The notes below the pieces were generated by a model that searched no databases, was not told where the DNA came from, and saw only the letters and a program-made list of their open reading frames with translations. A DNA stretch of 20,737 bases, taken from positions 1-20,737 of the forward strand of contig JAHIST010000090.1 of NCBI GenBank assembly GCA_018818145.1. The letters are read 5' to 3'. Numbering within the stretch: position 1 is the first letter of the stretch; each line of letters opens with the position of its first letter. The stretch is from Patescibacteria group bacterium. GTDB taxonomy: Bacteria; Patescibacteriota; Minisyncoccia; Portnoybacterales; GWB1-42-6. Of this stretch, positions 11,821 through 19,263 are shown in pieces. A program made the translations under genes and the position numbers.

Positions 11821-13491
11821 ATGTTAAATGTTAAACAAATCAGCAAAAGTTTCGGATCGCAGATTATCCTTTCTGACGTTTCTTTTTCGCTCGCTGAAGG
11901 GCAAAAAGTTGCGTTAGTTGGGATAAACGGGGTGGGTAAATCCACTCTGTTGAAAATTATTGCCGGGTTGACAGAGCCTGATTCCGGAAGGGTGGATTTT
12001 TCCCACGAGGCGAACATTGGCTATTTGGCACAAGAGACCACCGCGCTTGAGGGGGAAATTGTCAAAAACTATCTTAAGCGAATTAGCGGCGTTCAGGAGC
12101 TGGAGAATAAGATTGATTCTCTTCAGCCTTATCTGGATGAGAATGAGAAATTGAAAGAATACGAGGAAGCCCAGCAAAACTTTTTGCATTTGGGCGGCTA
12201 CCAATTTGATCATCTGGCCAAAACGATTTTGAAGGGATTTGGTCTCGGCGAAAACGACTTTGGGCGCGAACTTGAGTCTTTCAGCGGCGGTCAAAAAAGA
12301 AAAATTGCCATTGCGGGGATTTTATTGAAAGGAGCAGATCTGCTTTTGTTAGACGAGCCGACGAACAACATGGACTTGCCCTCTATCATTTGGCTTGAGA
12401 AATTTATTAAAGGAGCAAAAGCAGCTTCTTTGATTATTTCTCATGACAGGACATTTTTGGACAAAATTGTTTCAAAAGTCCTGGAGCTGGATTGGGATAC
12501 GCACGAGCTTCAAGCTCGCAGAGGGTCATATTCTGATTACCTCGTGTTTAAAGAGAAGAAATTCCAGCGCGAAAAAGAGCTTTATTTGATTCAGGAAGAA
12601 GAAAAAAAACGGATCAAAGGAACTATCCGCGATCAAAAAATATGGGCCCAAAAAGGGGCCAAACAAGAAATGCCAGACAAGGATAAATATATTCGGGGAG
12701 CTCGGCGCGACCGATCCGCAAAATTGGCCGGAAGAGCAAAAAATTTAGAGAAGCAGATGGAAAGGATGGATTTGGAAGCGCCCAAGGAAAGAGCGCCCTT
12801 AAGGATTCCTTTGGAGCCGGCCAAAAGCGATGCAAAGCATAGCATTAGGCTGAAAAAAGTTTCTGCCGGCTACAACGGATTTCAAATCGGGCCGGTTGAC
12901 TTTGAAATACCTTATGGCACACGGATAGGAATTTTGGGAATTAATGGTTCGGGAAAAACAACCTTGCTTAAAGTAATTACAGGGAAGCTCGAAATCTTGA
13001 GTGGCGAAGTAAACGCAGGAATTTCTTTGAAAGTAGGAAATTTAACACAGGAACATGATGATTTGCCTCCGGAGATTTCGGTATTTGAGTTTTTAAGCAA
13101 AGAAGGAGAAGCGGACCAGCGGCAGATATATCATCTTTTGAACAGGTTTCAATTTGCCGCGGAGGAGGTCAAAAAGAAAATAAAGGATTTGAGTCCGGGC
13201 CAGAAAGTCAGATTGCTTTTAGCTTTGTTTTCAATTCGCTCCGTAAATACGCTTGTCCTGGATGAACCAACAAACCATCTCGATTTGGAAGCACTTGGAG
13301 CGTTGGAGGAAATGATAGGCGATTATGAGGGGACAATAATTCTGGTTTCCCATGATCGCTCATTTTTGGAAAAAGCCAAATTGACTGATTTGTTTCTGCT
13401 TGAAGGCGGGAGCTTGAAAAGAATCTACGGCCTTGAAGATTATATTTCAACTCTAAGCGGTAGGGCAGAACGTTTACTAAAGAGTCTATAA
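11821..13491 (+). CDS. ABC-F family ATPase (ribosome-associated)
   Basis: A 556-residue protein with two ABC domains and no membrane segments, so ABC-F and not a transporter. Domain 1: Walker A GINGVGKST (34-42), signature SFSGGQKRK, Walker B LLLLDEPTNNMD (DEP at about 178). Domain 2: Walker A GINGSGKTT (about 373), signature LSPGQKVRL, Walker B LVLDEPTNHLD (about 481). The linker between them (about residues 240-325) is charged and helical, matching the tRNA-interaction motif by which ABC-F proteins reach the ribosomal P/E site. Members either regulate translation (EttA, Uup) or protect ribosomes from antibiotics (Lsa, Msr, Vml). GGAGG stands 5 nt before the ATG. Lying just after a peptide-maturase gene, it could provide self-protection; a housekeeping role is equally possible. 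Confidence 0.92.
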   Translation: MLNVKQISKSFGSQIILSDVSFSLAEGQKVALVGINGVGKSTLLKIIAGLTEPDSGRVDFSHEANIGYLAQETTALEGEIVKNYLKRISGVQELENKIDSLQPYLDENEKLKEYEEAQQNFLHLGGYQFDHLAKTILKGFGLGENDFGRELESFSGGQKRKIAIAGILLKGADLLLLDEPTNNMDLPSIIWLEKFIKGAKAASLIISHDRTFLDKIVSKVLELDWDTHELQARRGSYSDYLVFKEKKFQREKELYLIQEEEKKRIKGTIRDQKIWAQKGAKQEMPDKDKYIRGARRDRSAKLAGRAKNLEKQMERMDLEAPKERAPLRIPLEPAKSDAKHSIRLKKVSAGYNGFQIGPVDFEIPYGTRIGILGINGSGKTTLLKVITGKLEILSGEVNAGISLKVGNLTQEHDDLPPEISVFEFLSKEGEADQRQIYHLLNRFQFAAEEVKKKIKDLSPGQKVRLLLALFSIRSVNTLVLDEPTNHLDLEALGALEEMIGDYEGTIILVSHDRSFLEKAKLTDLFLLEGGSLKRIYGLEDYISTLSGRAERLLKSL

Positions 13492-13497
13492 ACAAAA

Positions 13498-13541
13498 AAT
13501 TCCCCCAAGAATCTAAAAGAATCTCGGGGGAATTTATTTTT
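13498..13541 (+). terminator. Terminator after the ABC-F gene
   Basis: AATTCCCCC (13498-13506) pairs with GGGGGAATT (13526-13534). The loop carries a second AGAATCT/AGAATCT repeat, and the stem is followed by TATTTTTC. Confidence 0.8.
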
Positions 13542-13553
13542 CAGAAGCCAGCT

Positions 13554-13582
13554 TTGACACTTCGTCGGAAAAATCATAAAAT
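13554..13582 (+). promoter_or_regulatory. Histidine-kinase promoter, TTGACA-N17-TAAAAT
   Basis: TTGACA at 13554-13559, a 17-bp spacer, TAAAAT at 13577-13582. The transcript should start near 13589, giving a 28-nt leader to ATG 13618, or an almost leaderless start at TTG 13591. Confidence 0.75.
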
Positions 13583-13617
13583 AAGGATAGTTGAGAGAAT
13601 CAGAGATTAAATTTTTT

Positions 13618-15771
13618 ATGGAGATTTCTTTTACCGCAATTCTTTCTCTAGTTAGCGCCATTTTCGTTTTTGGCCTCGGATTTTTTGTTTTCTTTAAAGA
13701 TAGAAAATCTAAAATAAATAGAATATTCGGTTTAATGAGTTTGGTAGTAAGCGTTTGGCTTTTCGGAACTTTTGAGATGTTGACCGCCGAGACTGATGCC
13801 GCAGCGATTTTTTGGGATAGATTCATTTACGCTGGTGTAGTTTTCGTACCAGCTTTGATGTACCATTTTAGTTTGGTTTTTTCGAAAATTAAAAGCCAGA
13901 AAAACCTTTTAATTGTAAGCTATATTCTTTCGGTAGTGTTTCTATTTTTAAGCCGGACTGATTATTTTGTTAGCGGATTATTTAGATACAGCTGGGGAGT
14001 TCATACCCAAGCGAGATTATTCCATCATATTTTTTTAGCAGTATTTTTCTTTTTCCTCTTTTTAACTCTGAAAAATTTTTACCGTTTTTATACAAATAAG
14101 AGCCTCAGTGGGGCAGAGAAGACGCAAGCCAAATATGTTTTTTTGGCCTTTTTCATTTTAATTACTATTGGTTCTACTGCTTATGCGCCAGCCTATAGCA
14201 TTGGCATTTATCCTTTTTCCTTTGGTTCGGGTTTAGTTTTTTCGATTATTCTTGCCTATGCCATCGTTCGTCATCGTTTGATGGACATCAAAGTTGTCCT
14301 GCGTCGCTCCACGGTCTATCTGGCTTCGGTGCTGACGGTTTTTTTGCCCGCAGTCGGAATTTTGTATCTGGCCGAAAGTTATTACCCCGATTTGCTGATT
14401 GTCGTTAGCTTGTCCGTTCTGATTTTAGGCGTTTCGGTCTTTCCGCCCATTCGGGGATATTTCTACCGTCTGGCCAATAAATACTTTTTTTCTTCGCTTT
14501 ATGACAGCCGCGAGGTGATTGCGGGCATTTCCGACAAGCTGCGCTCCACGCTGGATATCAATGAAGTTTATAATGTCATCGGCCAAACTGTTACCAACGC
14601 TTTTCACAGTAAATCATTTGGCGTTCTGGGCTATGCGCCAAAAAGCAATGAATATCAAGTTTTGTTTAATCAGGGCTTTGATATTGGTCAGGAAACCAGA
14701 TTTCCGGGCAACCGCGAGCTGCAGGAAAAATTCGTCAACCAGTCCAAATCCTTGGTGGTGGAGGAGCTGAAAGCGGTTTTTGGCCTTCGCTGTAGAGATA
14801 CGTTGGACTTGCTGATGAAATTTAAAGTGGCGGTTTTGACGCCGCTGAATATCAAAGATGAAACTTTGGGCCTGCTGGTTTTGGGGCCAAAAGAGACCGG
14901 CGATATGTACAACGACGAAGATTTGAGCACGTTGGAGGTGATTGGCTCGCAAGCGGCCATCGCCATCAAAAACGCCCAGCTTTACGAGGAAACCAGGAAA
15001 TTTTCGCAAACTCTGCAGCAGGAAGTTGACCGCCAGACCGCGGAATTAAAAAAAGCCAATATTGAGCTGCGAAAACTTGACCAGGCAAAGTCCGATTTTA
15101 TCTCCATTGCTTCGCACCAGCTGCGTACGCCGCTCTCGGCCATTAAGGGTTTTCTTTCAATGGTTGTGGAAGGCAGCTACGGCGCGGTGAACGCGGATGT
15201 CAAAGACAAGCTGGAAAAAACTTACGAGAGCAACGAGCGGTTAAGCAGGCTGGTTGATGATTTGCTTGATTTGTCGCACATGGAAGGCGGTAAAATGGAA
15301 TTTCATTTTGCCAAAGTTGATTTTGGAGCCATGGTGGCCAGCGTGGCGGAGGAGCTGGCTTTGCAGGCGGCCAAAAAGAAGCTGAAACTGGAATTTGCCA
15401 ATCCCAGCCAGCAGCTTTTTGTTTTGGCTGATGAAGAAAAATTGCGTCAGGTGGTGATGAATTTGATTGATAACGCGATTAAATATACCGAAAAGGGCGG
15501 AGTGGAAATATCTCTTGGAAAAACCGACGGGCACGTGGAATTTTCCGTCAAAGATACCGGTCTTGGCATGACGCCCGAGGAACTCGCCAATTTATTCAAA
15601 AAATTCGTCCGCGGCGCCAACGCCCCGCGCTATCACACCGAAGGCTCGGGCGTGGGACTTTATGTGGCCAAGCTTTTGATTGAGGCCCACAAGGGCGAGG
15701 TTTGGGCGGAGTCGGAAGGAGAAGGCAGGGGCAGCACGTTTTTTGTGAAGATGCCGGAATACAAAGGATAG
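13618..15771 (+). CDS. Membrane-bound 7TM-GAF sensor histidine kinase (orphan)
   Basis: A 717-residue kinase. The first ~245 residues form about seven to eight membrane helices (FTAILSLVSAIFVFGLGFFVFF…), the 7TM region found in some histidine kinases. A GAF-like sensor domain follows at about residues 295-470 (ending QAAIAIKNAQLYEE), then a short coiled coil. HisKA carries the phospho-accepting His500 in SHQLRTPL. The HATPase domain shows N box NLIDNAIKYT, G1 DTGLGM, F box LFKKFVRG and G2 GSGVGLYVAK. ATG 13618 gives a natural membrane-protein N-terminus; TTG 13591, with AAGGAT before it, would add nine polar residues. No response regulator is adjacent. The N-terminal third is visibly more AT-rich than the rest, so the gene may be a mosaic, or this may simply reflect membrane codons. 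Confidence 0.9.
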   Translation: MEISFTAILSLVSAIFVFGLGFFVFFKDRKSKINRIFGLMSLVVSVWLFGTFEMLTAETDAAAIFWDRFIYAGVVFVPALMYHFSLVFSKIKSQKNLLIVSYILSVVFLFLSRTDYFVSGLFRYSWGVHTQARLFHHIFLAVFFFFLFLTLKNFYRFYTNKSLSGAEKTQAKYVFLAFFILITIGSTAYAPAYSIGIYPFSFGSGLVFSIILAYAIVRHRLMDIKVVLRRSTVYLASVLTVFLPAVGILYLAESYYPDLLIVVSLSVLILGVSVFPPIRGYFYRLANKYFFSSLYDSREVIAGISDKLRSTLDINEVYNVIGQTVTNAFHSKSFGVLGYAPKSNEYQVLFNQGFDIGQETRFPGNRELQEKFVNQSKSLVVEELKAVFGLRCRDTLDLLMKFKVAVLTPLNIKDETLGLLVLGPKETGDMYNDEDLSTLEVIGSQAAIAIKNAQLYEETRKFSQTLQQEVDRQTAELKKANIELRKLDQAKSDFISIASHQLRTPLSAIKGFLSMVVEGSYGAVNADVKDKLEKTYESNERLSRLVDDLLDLSHMEGGKMEFHFAKVDFGAMVASVAEELALQAAKKKLKLEFANPSQQLFVLADEEKLRQVVMNLIDNAIKYTEKGGVEISLGKTDGHVEFSVKDTGLGMTPEELANLFKKFVRGANAPRYHTEGSGVGLYVAKLLIEAHKGEVWAESEGEGRGSTFFVKMPEYKG

Positions 15772-15804
15772 TGGATAGGATATAGCCAATAGTAAATAGA
15801 AAAT

Positions 15805-15832
15805 TTGACACGGAATTTAAAAAGAATAAAAT
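15805..15832 (+). promoter_or_regulatory. Promoter of the coiled-coil gene, TTGACA-N16-TAAAAT
   Basis: TTGACA (15805-15810), 16 bp, TAAAAT (15827-15832). The -10 touches the ATG at 15833. The second ATG, at 15839, lies exactly 6 nt after the -10, the same spacing as in the TrmB-type gene, so the mRNA is probably leaderless from 15839. Confidence 0.7.
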
Positions 15833-15838
15833 ATGGGT

Positions 15839-16114
15839 ATGGTTAAGAGGCGGCAAAAAAATCCAATCCTTAAAGAGGTAGAAAAGCTGTTAGGTCAACA
15901 GACTAATGTTATTTTGAGCGCGGTGGATAATAAAATTCAAAAATTAGAAAAAGGCATGGATAGATTGGATGATAGCATGAATGAGCTGAAAAATACTTTA
16001 GATAAATTTTTAAAGCGACTAACTGATTTTGACGATGAATTTAAGATAGTCAAGGCAAGGGTTAATAAAATTGAAAAGATTTTACAAGAAAAACTAGGGG
16101 TAACAATTGATTAA
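15839..16114 (+). CDS. Small coiled-coil protein
   Basis: A 91-residue, highly charged helical protein. Heptad-like stretches (LDDSMNELKNTLDKFLKRL, IVKARVNKIEKILQEKL) predict one or two coiled coils; a basic N-terminus (MVKRRQKNP) precedes them. I know of no enzymatic motif. Similar short coiled-coil proteins are frequent in CPR genomes and have no assigned function. The frame also has an ATG at 15833 (two residues longer), but that codon overlaps the promoter -10, so 15839 is preferred. It is followed by its own terminator. Confidence 0.7.
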   Translation: MVKRRQKNPILKEVEKLLGQQTNVILSAVDNKIQKLEKGMDRLDDSMNELKNTLDKFLKRLTDFDDEFKIVKARVNKIEKILQEKLGVTID

Positions 16115-16138
16115 AAAGAATTTTGTTAATAGAAGAAA

Positions 16139-16164
16139 GTCCGGCTTCGCGCTGGATTTTTTTT
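16139..16164 (+). terminator. Terminator of the coiled-coil gene
   Basis: GTCCGGC (16139-16145) pairs with GCTGGAT (16151-16157) using two G·U pairs, loop TTCGC, followed by a T8 run. Its right arm and T tract belong to the 23-bp repeat described next. Confidence 0.7.
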
Positions 16165-16174
16165 GTTTTTACGG
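16152..16174. repeat. 23-bp direct repeat, left copy
   Basis: The sequence CTGGA-T8-G-T5-ACGG is repeated exactly at 18509-18531 in the same orientation. The two copies flank the MccF/radical-SAM cassette. Sequence on either side of the copies differs (…GCG and AAGGC here, …GGA and GTAAG there). Confidence 0.75.
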
Positions 16175-16183
16175 AAGGCAACG

Positions 16184-16218
16184 AAAAAATAAGGCCCTGG
16201 CTTTAAAAGCTGGGCCTT
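16184..16218 (-). terminator. Terminator of the minus-strand cassette
   Basis: AAGGCCC (16191-16197) and GGGCCTT (16212-16218) form the stem, with an inner GCTTT/AAAGC extension. Read on the minus strand it ends in A and T6 (16189-16184). Confidence 0.8.
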
Positions 16219-16227
16219 GGCGGAGGG

Positions 16228-16257
16228 CTATGGTTCGCACAAGTGTCCTTTTAACAT
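16228..16257 (-). CDS. Possible nonapeptide gene (MLKGHLCEP) after the SPASM enzyme
   Basis: After the SPASM gene stop comes AAGGAAGAGGAGGTG, holding one of the strongest SD sequences in the window. AGGAGG ends 9 nt before the ATG at 16257, which opens a nine-residue frame MLKGHLCEP closed by TAG. The terminator follows 9 bases later. An earlier ATG at 16264 touches the SD (2 nt) and would give 31 residues running through the terminator stem, so it is less likely. So strong an SD with nothing longer to translate suggests a functional mini-gene. It could be a minimal RiPP substrate (microcin C precursors are heptapeptides; PqqA is about 23) or a remnant of a lost gene. This is inference from position only. 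Confidence 0.4.
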   Translation of the reverse strand: MLKGHLCEP

Positions 16258-16279
16258 TGTTCATCACCTCCTCTTCCTT

Positions 16280-17410
16280 TTAGCAGATTTCAGATTGAGA
16301 TTGGAAGTTATATTTTGGCGAACTTCCTTTTTCATCGATTAATTGTTGGTAAAGAACCCTTAAATTTTTTGATAAAATTGGCAATACATACTTTTCTGTA
16401 AGCGGCATAATCGAGCAAGAGATAGGGTCAGCATTTTCATAATTTTTTGTCCAATCCAGAGCATCTGATCGGCAGCCCGTTCCGCAGAGTTGAAAATATC
16501 GGCAGTTTTTACACGGCGCTATGGAAGCAAGATTCATTGAGAAGAATTGATGCTCTGATATTTTTTGTGCAGTTTCAGCAAAATTGCTATTTAAACCAAT
16601 ACTCCCCATAGTTAGATTAAAAGAAGGGCAGAGCGATATTCTCCCATTTTCTTTAATTGATATGGTGCCAAGAAAATATTGGCAAGGATGGGCGTTGACC
16701 TCTGTGAGGCTTGCTACGTCATTAATCCCTATTTTTTCTAACTGGCTTTTGTACACTTTAAAAATAGAGATTTCTGATTTTTGGTATTCTATTTTCGCGT
16801 ATCGCAACTTAACAATTTCAGCAGATTTTAATACTGCTTGTTCAAGGCTGCAAAAAATATCTTTTCTGGATGAGCGGAGCGGGAGATCTAATCTCCAGAG
16901 ACTTACTCCAATACGATTAAGGAGTTTAAAGAGATCTATCAGCTCATCTAAATTGAATTTGTGAATAACGGTATTTACGGTTAATTTTAGGATAGGCATC
17001 ATTTCTCTTAAAAGGGTGAGTTTTTCGATAATCTTATTGGCTTTACTTGGCGGTCTGGCTATGTCGTGGCCGCTAAAACCATCCAGCGAAGTAATTATTT
17101 CCTGGATTTCTCCATGTGAAATAATTTTCTCCAGAGTTTTTTTGTCGGCGGTATACAAATTGGTGAATAAAGTAATTTTACCTTTCTTTTTGGTTTCTTC
17201 CAGAATAGTGAAGAAATCTGGATTATGAAGCGGCTCGCCACCCGATATTGAAAAACGAGAGATTCCATAATCTGCAGCTCCTCCTATAATCGAAATTATT
17301 TCTTCGGTAGTTAGTTTCTTTCCAAATGGTCCTCTTTGGGAAAGATAACAATAGATGCACGATAAATTACAATCACCGGTTATGTCTATGTGAAGCCTGC
17401 TGATTTTCAT
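16280..17410 (-). CDS. Radical SAM/SPASM enzyme
   Basis: A 376-residue enzyme with CNLSCIYC at residues 14-21 (Cys14, 18, 21 for the SAM cluster), then RFSISGGEPLHNPDF (GGEP motif) and IITSLDGFSGHDIARP. The C-terminus has a complete SPASM pattern: C-x12-G-x4-C (CQYFLGTISIKENGRISLC), then CKNCRYFQLCGTGC (Cx2Cx5Cx3C), and a last Cys in ADPISC. It should therefore hold two auxiliary 4Fe-4S clusters, as in peptide maturases and anaerobic sulfatase-maturing enzymes. No separate leader-binding domain is visible. The protein ends in Cys. The start is fixed by GGAGGTGAATT before the ATG. It lies 42 bp after the MccF-like gene in the same operon, and the short ORF at 16257 follows. The substrate is unknown. 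Confidence 0.88.
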   Translation of the reverse strand: MKISRLHIDITGDCNLSCIYCYLSQRGPFGKKLTTEEIISIIGGAADYGISRFSISGGEPLHNPDFFTILEETKKKGKITLFTNLYTADKKTLEKIISHGEIQEIITSLDGFSGHDIARPPSKANKIIEKLTLLREMMPILKLTVNTVIHKFNLDELIDLFKLLNRIGVSLWRLDLPLRSSRKDIFCSLEQAVLKSAEIVKLRYAKIEYQKSEISIFKVYKSQLEKIGINDVASLTEVNAHPCQYFLGTISIKENGRISLCPSFNLTMGSIGLNSNFAETAQKISEHQFFSMNLASIAPCKNCRYFQLCGTGCRSDALDWTKNYENADPISCSIMPLTEKYVLPILSKNLRVLYQQLIDEKGSSPKYNFQSQSEIC

Positions 17411-17452
17411 AATTCACCTCCAGTATTCTATTTTTAACGTTCTTTCTGAAAT

Positions 17453-18454
17453 TTATGCAACTTGGGTTCCAACAAATTTTATCAGCTTTTTGTCTGTATC
17501 AATTTCACAATTTCCACCGATAGGAAAAGTTATCATGGGGCTAGTATGGCCAAAATCAACATTAAAAATAACAGGAATTTTATAATCTTTCATAGCTCCT
17601 TCAATTAATTCTTTTTCGTCTTTTCCTGTAAGATTTGTTTTAGAATCAAATCTGCCGATTATCAGTCCTTTTATTTGAGAAAATATTTCAGCTTGTTTTA
17701 ATTGGAATAACATTCTTTCTACCATTCCTAAATTCATTTCCGGGCCTTCCTCTATAAAAAGAATTTTGTTTTCAAAATTTGGGCAGTAGGGGGTTCCTAA
17801 TAGCAGTAATATAGTGGATAAATTACCGCCAACGATAGTGCCGGTGGCTCCACCTTTTTTTATGATTTTCCAGCCAGTATTTTTTTTCAGCTCTCTTTTT
17901 TTGTTTGGCATTTTCCACCATTCATCATCTGACCAAAATTTCGATTCCTTGACCTCTATGTCTGATTCCCCATCAATTAAAATCTTTTTGAAGTATTTTT
18001 TTTCAAAACTAAAAGGTTCCTGCGTTTGGGCAAGAGTAGCGAAGCACGGCCCGGAAAAAGTAATCATTCCAGTTTTGGCGAAGATAGCGTTTTGTAGTGC
18101 AGTGATATCACTATAGCCAATTAATATTTTTGGATTTCCTTCTATTAATTTGTAATCTAAATACGGAATTAATTGATTTGAAGTATAGCCGCCAATAACA
18201 GCCATGATGGCTTTTATCTCGCGATTTAAAAACATGTCGTGAATGTCTTGTAGTTTTTCTTTAATACCCAGCGAAGAAATTGAATATTTTTTGAAAATAT
18301 TTCTACCATATTTAGTTTTAATTTTAAAAGCTTTGAGTGTCTTCGCCGCCATTTCTAAGTTCTCTTTTCTAATCAAAGAAGCAGAAGAGGCGGGTGCAAT
18401 AATTCCCACCGTATCACCCTCTTTTAGTTTGGGCGGTTTTATAGCTTCTTCCAT
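17453..18454 (-). CDS. S66-family serine peptidase, MccF-like (LD-carboxypeptidase superfamily)
   Basis: A 333-residue cytoplasmic peptidase. S66 enzymes are either LD-carboxypeptidases that trim murein tetrapeptides (LdcA) or MccF-type enzymes that cleave the aminoacyl-nucleotide of microcin C and give immunity. Seen here: the N-terminal GDTVGIIAPASSAS, the nucleophile elbow ILIGYSDITAL (Ser115), FIEEGPE with the catalytic Glu, and DFGHTSPM with the catalytic His. The middle segment (KFWSDDEWWKMPNKKRELKKNTGWKIIKKGGATGTIVGGNLSTI) matches the longer substrate loop of MccF-like members, not the short LdcA form. No SD; the ATG lies 8 nt after a TAGTAT -10. It is first in an operon with the SPASM enzyme. 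Whether it recycles murein or protects from a peptide is open. Confidence 0.85.
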   Translation of the reverse strand: MEEAIKPPKLKEGDTVGIIAPASSASLIRKENLEMAAKTLKAFKIKTKYGRNIFKKYSISSLGIKEKLQDIHDMFLNREIKAIMAVIGGYTSNQLIPYLDYKLIEGNPKILIGYSDITALQNAIFAKTGMITFSGPCFATLAQTQEPFSFEKKYFKKILIDGESDIEVKESKFWSDDEWWKMPNKKRELKKNTGWKIIKKGGATGTIVGGNLSTILLLLGTPYCPNFENKILFIEEGPEMNLGMVERMLFQLKQAEIFSQIKGLIIGRFDSKTNLTGKDEKELIEGAMKDYKIPVIFNVDFGHTSPMITFPIGGNCEIDTDKKLIKFVGTQVA

Positions 18455-18462
18455 ACTAATTA

Positions 18463-18491
18463 ATACTATGGCAAAAGGTAGCCATTGTAAA
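18463..18491 (-). promoter_or_regulatory. Promoter of the MccF/SPASM operon
   Basis: Minus-strand TTTACA (18491-18486), 17 bp, TAGTAT (18468-18463); the ATG follows after 8 nt, so the leader is very short or absent. It lies inside the repeat-flanked cassette. Confidence 0.5.
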
Positions 18492-18508
18492 GATTTCTTC
18501 CTTTAGGA

Positions 18509-18531
18509 CTGGATTTTTTTTGTTTTTACGG
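18509..18531. repeat. 23-bp direct repeat, right copy
   Basis: Exact copy of 16152-16174. Here the left arm that makes a terminator hairpin at the other copy is missing, so this copy looks like a detached fragment of that terminator. It lies upstream of the DUF5674 gene. Confidence 0.75.
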
Positions 18532-18556
18532 GTAAGATAAAGAAAAAGCAGGGTAT

Positions 18557-18907
18557 ATGATAATTGTTACTCCGCAAAATCAGATCACCATTTCCGACTT
18601 AAAAGAAATGGCCGAAAAAATGTTCGGCAACCTCATTAAGGCGGCGGTTGACGTTGAAAAAGGAATAATGGCGGTTGACGGCGAACTCCATTCCGACGAG
18701 GAGCTTTTGCTGGTTGAGGGTGGTTCCAAAAGGCCGGATGTTTGGGGAATTAATCTTTATCCGGATTTCTTTGGTAAAGAAAAATTCGTTGAATTTGATT
18801 CTATGATTAATATCAAGCCTGCGTTGGGAAATCGCAGCCGGGGCGTTGACGATCCCAAAATCAAAAGTAAAATTTTAGAAATTGTAAAAAAATTAGTCAC
18901 GGATTAA
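18557..18907 (+). CDS. DUF5674 family protein
   Basis: A 116-residue protein with the family's hallmarks: AVDVEKGIMAVDGELHSDEELLLVEGGSKRPDVWGINLYP, then EFDSMINIKPALGNRSRGVDDP. No catalytic role is known for the family. The strict conservation of acidic, Trp and Arg residues suggests an enzyme or ligand-binding protein, and it occurs widely in CPR bacteria. Only a weak SD (GCAGGG) precedes the ATG. It starts a tight run with the next two genes (6-bp and 11-bp gaps), which suggests an operon ending in valS. Confidence 0.85.
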   Translation: MIIVTPQNQITISDLKEMAEKMFGNLIKAAVDVEKGIMAVDGELHSDEELLLVEGGSKRPDVWGINLYPDFFGKEKFVEFDSMINIKPALGNRSRGVDDPKIKSKILEIVKKLVTD

Positions 18908-18913
18908 TATTTT

Positions 18914-19252
18914 ATGAGCGAATTTCAGCATAAAAAACTGGCGGGCGGGCAATGGCAAAAACTATCATTTTTTGAGCAAATGGCTAATGTGGGCAGCGAG
19001 GTTGAGCGCGCGATTAATTGGCGCAAGCAGGAAAATCAGGAATACAGCCAGTTGGCTTTTGAGCGGGCGCTGGAGCTTCTGGATTTGACGATTGATGACG
19101 CGAATAATAAGAAAAGACTACGGGAGCTTTTGCGCCTGCGCGAAGCTTTGGCCGACTATTTTTGTTCTACCAATTCTTTTTCTTCGTCCGACGCTCTCTG
19201 GCGTAATTATTTCTTTTCTTTCGGCTACGCGGCCAGATTGCGCGTTTGCTAA
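18914..19252 (+). CDS. Conserved hypothetical protein next to valS
   Basis: A 112-residue, mostly helical, soluble protein: SFFEQMANVGSEVERAINWRKQENQEYSQLAFERALELLDLTI, then RLRELLRLREALADYF. It resembles small hypothetical proteins often met in CPR genomes, with a four-helix look similar to HEPN-type or TPR-like folds. I see neither the HEPN RxxxxH motif nor any other active site. It has no SD and sits 6 bp after DUF5674 and 11 bp before valS, so it is probably co-transcribed. Function unknown. Confidence 0.75.
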   Translation: MSEFQHKKLAGGQWQKLSFFEQMANVGSEVERAINWRKQENQEYSQLAFERALELLDLTIDDANNKKRLRELLRLREALADYFCSTNSFSSSDALWRNYFFSFGYAARLRVC

Positions 19253-19263
19253 AAACCACCCGG

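Noticed and set aside
11914..12294. 126-residue minus-strand frame inside the ABC-F gene
   Set aside because: Shadow of a strongly conserved ABC domain on the other strand.
16172..16264. 31-codon frame from the first ATG after the strong SD on the minus strand
   Set aside because: The ATG lies only 2 nt from the SD core and the frame runs through the terminator stem; the second ATG, at 16257, fits better.
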